Assembly: GCA_903857165.1 (NCBI GenBank)
Contig: CAIODU010000058.1
Coordinates: 1 to 56,245, forward strand
DNA length: 56,245 bases
Direction: 5' to 3'
From: an uncultured Methylococcaceae bacterium
GTDB taxonomy: Bacteria > Pseudomonadota > Gammaproteobacteria > Methylococcales > Methylococcaceae
Shown: one piece after another, positions 8,671-16,400 of the stretch
Numbering within the stretch: position 1 is the stretch's first letter
Layout: each line of letters starts with the position of its first letter
Made by a program: the position numbers and the translations under genes
The notes under the pieces: model-generated
The model's input: only the letters and a program-made list of their open reading frames with translations
The model's database searches: none
Told to the model about the DNA's origin: nothing

Positions 8671-9237
8671 TTATGGTTTAAGGTGAAAAATCATGGTTTT
8701 TTCACTTCGCTTGAGATCGAAAAACAGCTTACTGTCGGCCAGCCTGAAGGTTCTGACCAACTCTAAGGCGCTTTGAAAATCGTTGGTCAACGAGCCAAGG
8801 GGGCAGACCGATGTGCTGGACTTAATCACCGCCAGCGCAACGTGTTCGCCATACACTTCGTAAATTCCAGACCCGCGCCTGCAATCGGCTTGAAAATCGA
8901 ACCATCCGTCGGGTTTGAATTCCAGCTTGTAAGCGGTGGGATCATCCATGCCAACGAAACCCTCGGCGTTCAACCCCCCCTCCCATTCCCATTTTGTGCC
9001 GGACAAGGGAAGATTATGGCGCAAAACCGAAGAGCCGTGATAGTCGAGGCTGAAATCTTCGTCGGACTGTCCGGGTGTGGAAGAATGGCGGTGAGGCTTC
9101 GCCACCTTTAATGCTACCGGCTTGTCGGCGTTTTGTGGCTTGGAGTAGGAGCAGCCCGAAGAAATCACGGCTACGGCTGTCAGAAAAACCGCGCAGGTGC
9201 CTTTCAACATTGGAGGCTGATGTGATTTTTTTTTCAT
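8671..9237 (-). CDS. META-domain-type lipoprotein
   Basis: 188 residues. It is a likely lipoprotein: after the hydrophobic leader, the lipobox ISSGC gives a lipidated Cys near residue 29. The C-terminal half contains LSGTKWEWEGG, YKLEFKPDGWFDFQADCRRGSG, YEVYGEHVAL and LVRTFRLADSKLFFDL. This is the HslJ/META pattern (a 'tW.l' opening, a Cys-containing GsG turn and a closing 'L.. L.L'). META proteins are periplasmic or outer-membrane-anchored and linked to stress or antibiotic tolerance, with no known reaction. It lies just downstream of trpS on the same strand, separated by 115 nt with a hairpin. Confidence 0.7.
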   Translation of the reverse strand: MKKKSHQPPMLKGTCAVFLTAVAVISSGCSYSKPQNADKPVALKVAKPHRHSSTPGQSDEDFSLDYHGSSVLRHNLPLSGTKWEWEGGLNAEGFVGMDDPTAYKLEFKPDGWFDFQADCRRGSGIYEVYGEHVALAVIKSSTSVCPLGSLTNDFQSALELVRTFRLADSKLFFDLKRSEKTMIFHLKP

Positions 9238-9287
9238 GCACTCGAATCATCGCTATTAGGGGCGGTTGCAAGTTTCCATTCCTTAAG

Positions 9288-9317
9288 CCGACCCCTGCAA
9301 GCTGACGCAGGGATCGG
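9288..9317 (-). terminator. GC-rich hairpin between trpS and the lipoprotein gene
   Basis: CCGACCCCTGC (9288-9298) pairs with GCAGGGATCGG (9307-9317) across an 8-nt loop, with one mismatch. It sits after the trpS stop on the minus strand. There is no T-run, so it may be a weak or processing structure rather than a true intrinsic terminator. Confidence 0.4.
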
Positions 9318-9352
9318 CCCATCACACCCGGTACATACCCAGGAAGGCATGC

Positions 9353-10369
9353 TCATTGCCTTGCCAGACTGCGGATACCCACGCTTTCACGGATCATTTT
9401 CATGCTGGGGACACTGTAGGCCCTAGCCTTTTCCGCCCCCTCAAGCAAAATGCATTCAATCTTGTCGGATGCCTGCATCAAGGCAGCGTAACGCTCCCGA
9501 GCCTCTTGCAAATGGTCATTCAGATACTCGAACAAAAATTGCTTCATTTCCCCCCAACCGATGCCTTCCTCGTAACGCTTGCGCATGGCGGCGACTTCAT
9601 CCTTGGGGGCAAACGCTTTGTAGATGCCAAACAGGGTGCAGGTATCCGGGTCTTTTGGCTCCCCAGGTTCCAAAGAGTTGGTCTTGATCTTCATGATTAG
9701 CTTGCGGAACTGCTTTTCCGGCAGGAACAGCGGGATGGTGTTGTCATAGCTTTTGCTCATCTTGCGACCGTCCAGCCCGCACAAAATCGCAGTATCCTCG
9801 TTTACCACCGCTTCGGGAATATTGAAATGCACACCGTAAATGTGGTTAAAACGACCGCCTATGTCCCGGGCCATTTCAATATGCTGGATTTGATCCCTGC
9901 CTACCGGCACCTTATGGGCGTTGAACAGCAAGATGTCCGCCGCCATCAGGATGGGATAGTTCAACAAACCCATGTTAACACCCTTGTCCGCGTCGATCTC
10001 GCCGGATTCATCGTTGGCCTGCACTGCCGCCTTGTACGCATGGGCGCGGTTCATCAAACCCTTGGCAGTCACGCAACTGAGCATCCACGACAGTTCGGCG
10101 ATTTCGGGAATGTCCGACTGCCGGTAGAACACCGCATTATCCGTGTCCAAACCTAATGCCAGCCAGGTGGCGGCGATTTCCAGCGTTGACCGCGCCACCC
10201 GTTCCGGCTCTATGCATTTTATCAATGCATGGTAATCGGCCAAAAAATAAAACGGCAATACGCTATGATCATGGCTGGCCTCGATGGCCGGGCGGATAGC
10301 GCCGACGTAATTGCCCAAATGCGGGGTTCCCGTGGTGGTGATGCCGGTCAGAACTATGGTTTTACTCAT
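9353..10369 (-). CDS. trpS: Tryptophanyl-tRNA synthetase
   Basis: 338 residues, standard for bacterial TrpRS, which charges tRNA-Trp using ATP. The class I HIGH-type motif is TGTPHLGNYVGA near residue 14 and the KMSKS loop is GRKMSKSYDN. Other family stretches are FYFLADYHALI, LLNYPILMAADILLF and VPVGRDQIQHIEMARDI. The frame stays open to 10582, but the extra 71 residues are low-complexity and lie before the conserved MSKTIVLTGI start, so ATG 10369 is used. It appears to be a single gene followed by a hairpin and the META lipoprotein gene. Confidence 0.95.
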   Translation of the reverse strand: MSKTIVLTGITTTGTPHLGNYVGAIRPAIEASHDHSVLPFYFLADYHALIKCIEPERVARSTLEIAATWLALGLDTDNAVFYRQSDIPEIAELSWMLSCVTAKGLMNRAHAYKAAVQANDESGEIDADKGVNMGLLNYPILMAADILLFNAHKVPVGRDQIQHIEMARDIGGRFNHIYGVHFNIPEAVVNEDTAILCGLDGRKMSKSYDNTIPLFLPEKQFRKLIMKIKTNSLEPGEPKDPDTCTLFGIYKAFAPKDEVAAMRKRYEEGIGWGEMKQFLFEYLNDHLQEARERYAALMQASDKIECILLEGAEKARAYSVPSMKMIRESVGIRSLARQ

Positions 10370-10908
10370 CAATCGAAACTCTGAAAGTATGTAATGGCAC
10401 GTCAAGTAAGGACTTGACGAAAAAAGGACAGAATATGACACAAACTTACCCGCATCGCCAAGTCCATGTCCACAGCGTGACCCCTCACCGCCTTCGCATT
10501 CCAGACCACCCGCTTGGCCTAGGCGGCGTAGGGCGGCATCCAAGCCTCGTTGGCGAGCTGAAACCCGCCCTACGATGCCCATCAGAAAAAATTATAAAGG
10601 TGGTGAGGGTGTGTCCCCCCTATTTTCACACAAGAATCGCCTATGCCGTACTGCGGTTTAGGCTGCTAGATGCAAGCATCCATTTGGAAACAGATCCAGC
10701 CAGCGGGAACGAAATGGAGAATTTCGGCTCCAATTGACAATCCGAAAAGCTCGAATAGGGGAGTTCGGAGGAAGCCAAAATCCAGAAAAAGCATTACCAA
10801 ATAACAGAATTGAGCTTGACATTAACGGTCTCGCCCAAAATACTGCACAGGCAAGTCCGCTTTAAAGACGGACAAACCAACCAACCAAAACTGAAGAGGT
10901 TAACGTTT
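10370..10908. other. Long intergenic region between trpS and the SmbP-like gene
   Basis: 539 nt between divergent genes. It should contain both promoters. The only clear structure is a dispersed-repeat-like hairpin at 10527-10574 (listed separately). One open frame of 107 codons (10414-10737) lacks a plausible ribosome site and has a composition unlike real proteins here, so it is not called. Confidence 0.5.
10527..10574. repeat. GTAGGGCGG inverted repeat
   Basis: CGTAGGGCGG (10527-10536) and CCGCCCTACG (10565-10574) are exact inverted copies separated by 28 nt. Repeats of the GTAGGGYGG type are common as dispersed intergenic elements in gammaproteobacterial genomes (from memory). Only one complete copy was noticed in this window. 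Confidence 0.55.
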
Positions 10909-11526
10909 ATGAAGAAATCAGCCATCGCCCTAGCCATTGGCTTGTTGTTGACCGGATCGTTTGCTTTTGCCGAACCTGTGCACAATCCACAGGCCGTCGA
11001 ACACACCCGGCAAGCCATCACCCACGGCGAGGCCGGTCATGCGCCAATCTTGCTTGAACATGCCCAGACCGCCCTGACCCATGCCCTGGCTTCGCAGAAA
11101 GCCGAACCCAGTGTCCACACCGAGGAAGCCATCTCCCACTTGAACGCTGCGATTGAATCGGGCAAAAACAATAATGCCGCGGAGGGTACGGTTCATGCCA
11201 AAAAGGCTTTAGAACACCTGCAATTGGCTGGAAAGCCTGCCGAACCGGCAAAAGCACTCGGCCATGTTGACCAAGCCGAAGAACACATCAAACAAGCCAT
11301 CACCCATGGCGAAGCGGGTCATGCCGGCATATTGCTCGAACATGCCCAAACGGCCCTGACCCATGCTCTGGCAGCCGAAAAAGAATCGCCGAATGTCCAT
11401 GTGCAGGAAGGCATCAACCATATCAATGCGGCGATAGAAGCGGGAAAAAACAACAATGCCGAATCCGGCGTAGTCCATGCCAAGAAAGCGCTTGAACACT
11501 TGGAAATGACCAAGTCAAAAAAATAA
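10909..11526 (+). CDS. Tandemly duplicated SmbP-like small metal-binding protein
   Basis: 205 residues: a signal peptide (MKKSAIALAIGLLLTGSFAFA) and two near-identical copies of a roughly 90-residue His-rich helical domain. Each copy reads QAITHGEAGHAxILLEHAQ, TALTHALA, then EAISHLNAAIESGKNN or its variant, then VHAKKALEHL. This matches the pattern of SmbP, a small periplasmic protein of Nitrosomonas that folds as a four-helix bundle and binds several Cu2+ ions; the usual protein has one domain of about 90 residues. A copper-storage or buffering role is likely in a pMMO organism but is inference. ATG 10909 is chosen for the signal peptide and has GAGG upstream. A terminator follows. Confidence 0.8.
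   Translation: MKKSAIALAIGLLLTGSFAFAEPVHNPQAVEHTRQAITHGEAGHAPILLEHAQTALTHALASQKAEPSVHTEEAISHLNAAIESGKNNNAAEGTVHAKKALEHLQLAGKPAEPAKALGHVDQAEEHIKQAITHGEAGHAGILLEHAQTALTHALAAEKESPNVHVQEGINHINAAIEAGKNNNAESGVVHAKKALEHLEMTKSKK
10996..11515 (+). repeat. 282-bp tandem duplication inside the SmbP-like gene
   Basis: The two domains are in register at a spacing of 282 bp (94 codons); for example CAAGCCATCACCCA starts at 11011 and again at 11293. The DNA is similar throughout with mostly synonymous changes, which indicates an in-frame internal duplication kept by selection at the protein level. Confidence 0.85.
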
Positions 11527-11550
11527 GCCAATACGCTTAGCTTCAAAAAA

Positions 11551-11585
11551 CGGGCGGTCCGTCAAGACCGTCCGTTTTATTTTGT
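11551..11585 (+). terminator. Rho-independent terminator after the SmbP-like gene
   Basis: CGGGCGGTC (11551-11559) pairs with GACCGTCCG (11566-11574), including one G-U pair, over a 6-nt loop. TTTTATTTT follows directly and an A-run precedes it, so it may work in both directions. Confidence 0.85.
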
Positions 11586-11671
11586 GATGTCACCCAGAAA
11601 TATTAGGGGACACCTGAAGGCCACCCTACAAGTAAACATCGCGTAATAAGTAGTTGGCAAAAAGTGTTTTA

Positions 11672-11720
11672 ACAATCGTAGGGGCAGTGATTGTCACGGT
11701 TACGCCGATCATACGATTGT
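11672..11720. repeat. Nested inverted repeat
   Basis: ACAATCGTA (11672-11680) and TACGATTGT (11712-11720) are exact inverted copies. Inside lies a second small dyad, GTGA-TTG-TCAC (11687-11697). There is no T-run, so it is not a simple terminator. Confidence 0.6.
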
Positions 11721-12062
11721 GAAAATGTAAAAAAACCTATGAACACCTACTTATGCCGGCCCGCATAGGATGTGCCGGCCAAGGGGCGTCCATCGCCGTG
11801 ACTTGACTGAGCAGCCCTAGACCCAGCCGCAACACCCAGTTGATGAACGAGGTGAAATGCGGCACACAGCCCGGGCGGTATTGCCGCGTCGGACAACCGC
11901 AAGTGTCCGCAGGACGCCGCGATAAGACACCACAACCTGCACCACCAGCCGAAATCGCGTTCGATGGTTGAACCTTAGCTTGGAGAAAACTTGCCAAAGC
12001 AGTGAACATCGAACCTAAATACATGGGGTCTGTAGACGAAGGCGCAAAACGTCCACGGTACT

Positions 12063-12120
12063 TGATGCCTATGCCAGACATGCAATTATTACGATCCTGA
12101 AGGATCAGCATTAGGCATCA
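12063..12120. repeat. Nested inverted repeat downstream of dksA
   Basis: TGATGCCTA (12063-12071) and TAGGCATCA (12112-12120) are exact inverted copies. The interior holds GATCCT-GA-AGGATC (12093-12106). It lies 65 nt past the dksA stop, so a role at the 3' end of that transcript is possible, as is an element end. Confidence 0.6.
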
Positions 12121-12185
12121 GGCCCTGTAATTCGCTTGAGCAAGGTGTTTAGATATTGAACCCAGGGATTAAAAGTCCTAGAGGT

Positions 12186-12626
12186 TCAGCCGATCTGTTT
12201 CTCACGGATTTCGTCAAGCGTCTTGCAATCAATGCACTGGGTCGCTGTTGGGCGGGCTTCAAGCCGCCGCAAACCGATTTCCACCCCACACGTTTCGCAG
12301 TAGCCATAATCGCCACGCTCCAAGTTTTCCATGGACTCCTCGATTTTCTTGATCAGCTTTCGCTCGCGGTCGCGAGTGCGCAATTCGAGGCTGAACTCCG
12401 ATTCCTGTGTTGCGCGATCATTGGGGTCGGGGAAGTTGGCCGCTTCATCTTGCATGTGATGAACTGTTCTGTCCACTTCACGCATGAGTTCGTTTTTCCA
12501 GCTCTGTAAGATGAGGCGGAAATGTTCAACTTGAGCCTCGTTCATGTATTCTTCGCCTTCTTTGGGCATGTAAGGGGTTAAAATGAAATGGGTAATTTGA
12601 GTTTCGCTTGCTTTTGCGTTGGACAT
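12186..12626 (-). CDS. dksA: RNA polymerase-binding transcription factor DksA
   Basis: 146 residues, normal for DksA, which enters the RNA polymerase secondary channel with ppGpp to control stable RNA and amino-acid genes. A coiled coil runs from about FRLILQSWKNELMREVDRT to LRTRDRERKLIKKIEES. The tip residues DPNDRATQESE keep the two acidic residues typical of true DksA. The C4 zinc finger is CETCGVEIG followed by CIDCKTLDE. The start at 12626 is the first ATG; a shorter start would lose the conserved N-terminal helix. It is a single gene. Confidence 0.93.
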   Translation of the reverse strand: MSNAKASETQITHFILTPYMPKEGEEYMNEAQVEHFRLILQSWKNELMREVDRTVHHMQDEAANFPDPNDRATQESEFSLELRTRDRERKLIKKIEESMENLERGDYGYCETCGVEIGLRRLEARPTATQCIDCKTLDEIREKQIG

Positions 12627-13212
12627 CCACTAACTCCTAACTGGCGTTTCGGTAAAAAAGCGCCTATTCTATAGCAGAAAACGACCTTCGCCGCAATAGT
12701 GCGCAAGAATTTGATCAAAAGGAACCCTGCTACTGGCCGTGCAATTAGGGCTGTTAGCCCACTCGACATGTTGTTAATTCAAGACCGACTTCAGCAATTT
12801 GAACGGAATTAAGTTTCTAAATGATTGATTTATCGAATACGCATGAAAAGATTCAGTGCCAAAGACAATTGTCTAAGAGAATTTTCGGCTATCTCTGAGT
12901 AAAAAATCAGCCGTTTACAGACCCAAGGGGAACACATGGAGGCCCGAGGTTCGGCCAAGTCAGTTATGGCTATGGGAAAATTTTTGTTTTCTGGTGAGTG
13001 CCGCGGTTATGCGAGGCTAAAGCTATGGTAAACTATTCTAGTCAATACTGAATGTTTACGCCCCACCCCCGTTTTGAACCAGTAAACCATAGGCGTTTCC
13101 CCGTGAGACAATATCCGCCTTACGTTGCGGATAAAAGAAAGCATGGATTGCATTATTTGTCAAGAGCTATGTTTCAAACTAATTTCATTTTTCAAAACAT
13201 CGGAGTTTATGT
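12627..13212. promoter_or_regulatory. Upstream region of the exopolysaccharide locus
   Basis: 586 nt between divergent dksA and the first exopolysaccharide gene; it must hold the promoters of both. I could not find a sigma54-type -24/-12 pair or a strong sigma70 pair. The GTG start of the export gene has CGGAG at 13201-13205 as its ribosome site. Near 12935-12960 there is a GC-rich imperfect dyad (GGCCCGAGGTTCGGCC) in otherwise AT-rich DNA. Confidence 0.4.
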
Positions 13213-13824
13213 GTGAAGCTAGCTAAATTTTTGCTTGTGTGCGCGCTCATGGCCTGCGCACTGACATTGATAGGATGCACATCGATGCCTGATGCGCCAA
13301 ACGTTGAACCCATGTCAGAATTTACCTATATCATTGGCCCTGGCGACAGTCTTGAGATGTTTGTCTGGGGAAATCCGGAAATCTCCCGTTCCGTCACGGT
13401 CAGGCCAGACGGTAAAATCTCTTTTCCTTTGGTCGAGGAAATGCCTGCTTCGGGAAAAACAAATTATCAGTTGGCGCGCGAAATTGAAAAAGAATTGGCA
13501 AAATACATACGCGACCCATTGGTAACCATTATCCTCGCTGGGGGAATAGGTCCATATAGCGAGCAAATACGAGTTATCGGTCAAGCAGCGAAACCTCAAG
13601 CGGTGACTTATAAAGAAAACATGTCGTTACTGGATTTAATCATTCAAGTGGGAGGGTTAGGTCAATATGCCTCAGGAAATCGCTCTATAATTATTCGCAA
13701 GGTCAATGGTATACAGCAGGAGTTTAGGGTAAGGATTGAGGATTTAATTGAAGGGGGTGATATTTCAGCTAACGTCAACGTATTGCCGGGTGATATATTG
13801 ATCATTCCGGAATCCTATTTTTAA
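13213..13824 (+). CDS. XrtA/PEP-CTERM system exopolysaccharide export protein (Wza/EpsD-like)
   Basis: 203 residues, GTG start with CGGAG 7 nt upstream. It is a lipoprotein: the leader ends at the lipobox LIGC. A polysaccharide export domain follows (YIIGPGDSLEMFVWGNPEISR, then VRPDGKISFPLVEEM), then a SLBB-like beta-grasp part (IRVIGQAAKPQ to INVLPGDILIIPESYF region). It should form the outer-membrane or periplasmic channel for the polymer. It is shorter than full Wza (about 380), as usual for the exosortase-linked family. First gene of the rightward run; 10 nt separate it from the chain-length gene. Confidence 0.88.
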   Translation: MKLAKFLLVCALMACALTLIGCTSMPDAPNVEPMSEFTYIIGPGDSLEMFVWGNPEISRSVTVRPDGKISFPLVEEMPASGKTNYQLAREIEKELAKYIRDPLVTIILAGGIGPYSEQIRVIGQAAKPQAVTYKENMSLLDLIIQVGGLGQYASGNRSIIIRKVNGIQQEFRVRIEDLIEGGDISANVNVLPGDILIIPESYF

Positions 13825-13834
13825 AGGATAAATT

Positions 13835-15391
13835 ATGCATGGAGTCTTTGCTGAGATTCTTCATTATTTTCAGAATGCTGCACGGTATAAATGGTGGTCA
13901 GCTCTTTTGATATGGATAATTTGCATGGGTGGATGGATTTTCGTTTCACAAATGCCTGATGTCTTTACGGCGACGACGCGAGTTCATGTCGATACTCGTT
14001 CTATCTTGCGCCCGTTATTGCAGGGTATGACCATCCAGCCGGATGTGTCAGCTCAAATTCGTTTGATGACTAGGTTGATATTTAGTAGGCCAAATATTGA
14101 AAAGATTGCCAGAATGACCGATCTGGACATTGAAGCCAAGGATGAAAAGTCAATGGAAAATCTAGTACTCAGAATGCAAAATTCGCTTGGGATTTCGGGT
14201 GGAGACAACAATCTTTTTGCCCTTGCCTATACCGATCCCGATCCCAAGGTGGCAAAGAAAGTCGTGCAAGCGGTATTGACGTTATTCGTAGAGCAGAGCT
14301 TGGGTGAATCACGGGAAGATTCTGATGCGGCTCAAAAGTTCTTGGAGCAACAGATCAAAGAACATGAATTGCGTCTTGCCACATCTGAGCAGGAACGAGA
14401 AGATTTTAGGCGAGCCAATTATGCGTTGATGACTGCTGACAATGATTTATATGGTCAGTTGAATAGGTTGGTCGCGCAAAAAGAAGAGGCTAAGTTACTA
14501 GTACAAGAAGCCATGCAAAGAAGAGATGAAATTCAGCGACAACTCCAGAATGAAGAGCCAATGGTGATGAATTCAGAAGCAGAAGCATTGGCGGGAAATC
14601 CAATAGATGCGCGGATTCAGAATCTGAATGCCAAATTGGATGAATTGCTGCTTCGATATACAGACAAACATCCCGCCGTATATGCCTTGAAAAAAAGCAT
14701 TTCAGATCTGTTGAAGCAAAAAAGGAAAGAAATCGAGGCTGAAGGAAATCCTGACAAATCCTACGCAGGAGGAAAGGGCATGGAGGCAAATCCGATTTAC
14801 CAACAATTAAAGATAGCCCTAGGGGAGGCGGATGCGAATATTGCGTCGCTTGCAGCTCGTGAGAAAGCATATGATAATAAAATTGAATTACTTAAACAGC
14901 AGATGGATGAGCGTCTTAAAGTTGAAACTCATTTGCAGGGCTTAAATAGAGATTATGAAACTGTCAGAGTAAACTATAATGAATTGTTGAAAAAGAGAGA
15001 AACTGCTAGGATGTCAGGAACAGTGGAACAAACTACAGACGCAGTCAAGTTTAGGATTGTTGATCCTCCACAGGTGCCGTCGAAACCATCAGCGCCTAAC
15101 CGCGTCTTACTATCCTCGGGTGTTCTTTTGGGTGCTATTATTTTAGGACTCGGTATAGCTATACTTATGTCATTTATTCGCCCGAGTTTCGGAACAATTA
15201 ATGGCTTAAGAGATGTAACAGGAATAGCAGTATTGGGTAGTATATCAATGAATTGGATACCGGAATTTAGAAGAAAGAAAAGAAATGATATGATTAAGTT
15301 TTTTATGTCATTTGTGATCCTACTAATTATGTATGTATGTATAATATTGTTAGAGATAAAAGGCATCAACCTCCGGCATATGTCTTTTTGA
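13835..15391 (+). CDS. XrtA system polysaccharide chain-length determinant (Wzz-like)
   Basis: 518 residues. An N-terminal membrane segment (WWSALLIWIICMGGWIFVSQ) is followed by the Wzz domain, with TATTRVHVDTRSILRPLL. A long coiled-coil region occupies the middle (for example LEQQIKEHELRLATSEQERE and NRLVAQKEEAKLLVQEAMQR), and a second membrane segment lies near residue 430 after VDPPQVPSKPSAPNR, the proline-rich motif of this class. An additional hydrophobic stretch lies at the very end. It sets polymer length and partners the tyrosine kinase encoded next. Part of the same operon. Confidence 0.9.
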   Translation: MHGVFAEILHYFQNAARYKWWSALLIWIICMGGWIFVSQMPDVFTATTRVHVDTRSILRPLLQGMTIQPDVSAQIRLMTRLIFSRPNIEKIARMTDLDIEAKDEKSMENLVLRMQNSLGISGGDNNLFALAYTDPDPKVAKKVVQAVLTLFVEQSLGESREDSDAAQKFLEQQIKEHELRLATSEQEREDFRRANYALMTADNDLYGQLNRLVAQKEEAKLLVQEAMQRRDEIQRQLQNEEPMVMNSEAEALAGNPIDARIQNLNAKLDELLLRYTDKHPAVYALKKSISDLLKQKRKEIEAEGNPDKSYAGGKGMEANPIYQQLKIALGEADANIASLAAREKAYDNKIELLKQQMDERLKVETHLQGLNRDYETVRVNYNELLKKRETARMSGTVEQTTDAVKFRIVDPPQVPSKPSAPNRVLLSSGVLLGAIILGLGIAILMSFIRPSFGTINGLRDVTGIAVLGSISMNWIPEFRRKKRNDMIKFFMSFVILLIMYVCIILLEIKGINLRHMSF

Positions 15392-15407
15392 TTTGGGTGT
15401 TGATTCA

Positions 15408-16400
15408 ATGAGCATAATTGAAAAAGCCTTAGAAAAGGCAAAGGAAAATAAAACAAACGAACGCGAAAATCTGGAAATTATTGGTGTACAACATGAAAAG
15501 TACTTAGATGCTGTCCCACTTGTTCAAGAAACTGTAGATATTCTTCAGCAGAAAACTATTATCAGTGATATGGGGAATGTTGAATCAAAGGGTTTTGAAA
15601 AACAGCAGGGGCATGTGGAAAGGCAACCAGAAAGGACACGTAATTTTCTCTCCATAAATTGGACTTTGATGCAAGAAAAGGGAATGCTAACTCCAGAAAT
15701 GGCACGTAGTCAAATGGCTGAAGAATATCGCATAATCAAACGTCCACTGTTGATGAATGCCTTCCCAGATGGGGACAATGGCATAGAACACGCAAATTTG
15801 ATTCTGGTGACTAGTAGTGTTCCTGGCGAGGGAAAGACATTCACGGCGGCCAATTTAGCTCTGAGTATTGCTATGGAACGTGAAAAATGGGTGTTGCTCG
15901 TTGATGCCGACGTGGCTAAACCATCGGTATCCAAGCTTCTCGGCATAAAGCCACAAGCGGGATTGATTGACATGTTGATAGGATCAGGTCTTAGACTGTC
16001 TGATATGTTGATTAAAACTGATATACCGAATTTCTCAATTTTACCAGCAGGAGCTTTGCACCAGCATTCCACAGAACTACTAGCCAGTGACGCTATGAAA
16101 AGATTAGCTAAAGAGCTGTCCGAACGATATCCGGACAGGATAGTCATATTTGACTCTCCGCCGCTTCTAGCGGCAACACAGGCTCCGGTTCTAGCCAACC
16201 TCATGGGGCAGGTCGTTTTGGTCGTGGAAGCTGAGGTAACCCCACAATATATAGTTCAAGAATCTATCGCAAAGCTGGAATCATGTAAAGTATTAGGCTG
16301 TGTTTTAAACAAGGTTAAAAAAGGTTTTGGTTTTACTTATTATGGCCTTGGCTACGGTTATGGATATGGATATTATGGACAAGCGAAAAAAACTGAATAA
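15408..16400 (+). CDS. XrtA-associated tyrosine autokinase (BY-kinase)
   Basis: 330 residues from ATG 15408; a TTG five codons earlier is less likely because MSIIEKALEKAKE is the conserved start of the family. P-loop: VTSSVPGEGKTFTAANLAL (Walker A). Walker A': LLVDADVAKPSVSKLLG. Walker B: RIVIFDSPPLL. The C-terminus is a tyrosine cluster (YYGLGYGYGYGYYG), the autophosphorylation tail that controls assembly of the chain-length complex. It phosphorylates its own tyrosines in trans and regulates polymerisation and export. Its end overlaps the start of the next gene by 26 nt, implying translational coupling. Confidence 0.92.
   Translation: MSIIEKALEKAKENKTNERENLEIIGVQHEKYLDAVPLVQETVDILQQKTIISDMGNVESKGFEKQQGHVERQPERTRNFLSINWTLMQEKGMLTPEMARSQMAEEYRIIKRPLLMNAFPDGDNGIEHANLILVTSSVPGEGKTFTAANLALSIAMEREKWVLLVDADVAKPSVSKLLGIKPQAGLIDMLIGSGLRLSDMLIKTDIPNFSILPAGALHQHSTELLASDAMKRLAKELSERYPDRIVIFDSPPLLAATQAPVLANLMGQVVLVVEAEVTPQYIVQESIAKLESCKVLGCVLNKVKKGFGFTYYGLGYGYGYGYYGQAKKTE

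Larger units (their letters stand above)
11586..12185. other. Gene-free stretch with nested inverted repeats
   Basis: 600 nt with no convincing gene. The open frames on the minus strand (124 and 62 codons) have many Cys, Arg and Trp residues typical of non-coding GC-rich DNA and no recognisable motif. Two nested inverted-repeat structures lie near its ends (listed separately). A decayed mobile element is possible but no transposase motif was found. Confidence 0.45.

Noticed and set aside
10370-10582. 71-residue N-terminal extension of trpS
   Set aside because: The residues are low complexity and lie before the conserved MSKTIVLTG start of the family.
10414-10737. 107-codon plus-strand open frame between trpS and the SmbP-like gene
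   Set aside because: No ribosome site, no signal or domain, and it covers the inverted repeat at 10527-10574; it looks like chance in a non-coding interval.
11737-12111. Minus-strand open frame of 124 codons that might be a transposase remnant
   Set aside because: No DDE, HTH or other transposase motif, and its composition is that of random GC-rich DNA; no terminal repeats match.
12627-13212. Sigma54 promoter for the exopolysaccharide locus
   Set aside because: I looked for TGGCAC-N5-TTGC type boxes because PrsR-linked loci often use them; only poor matches were present.
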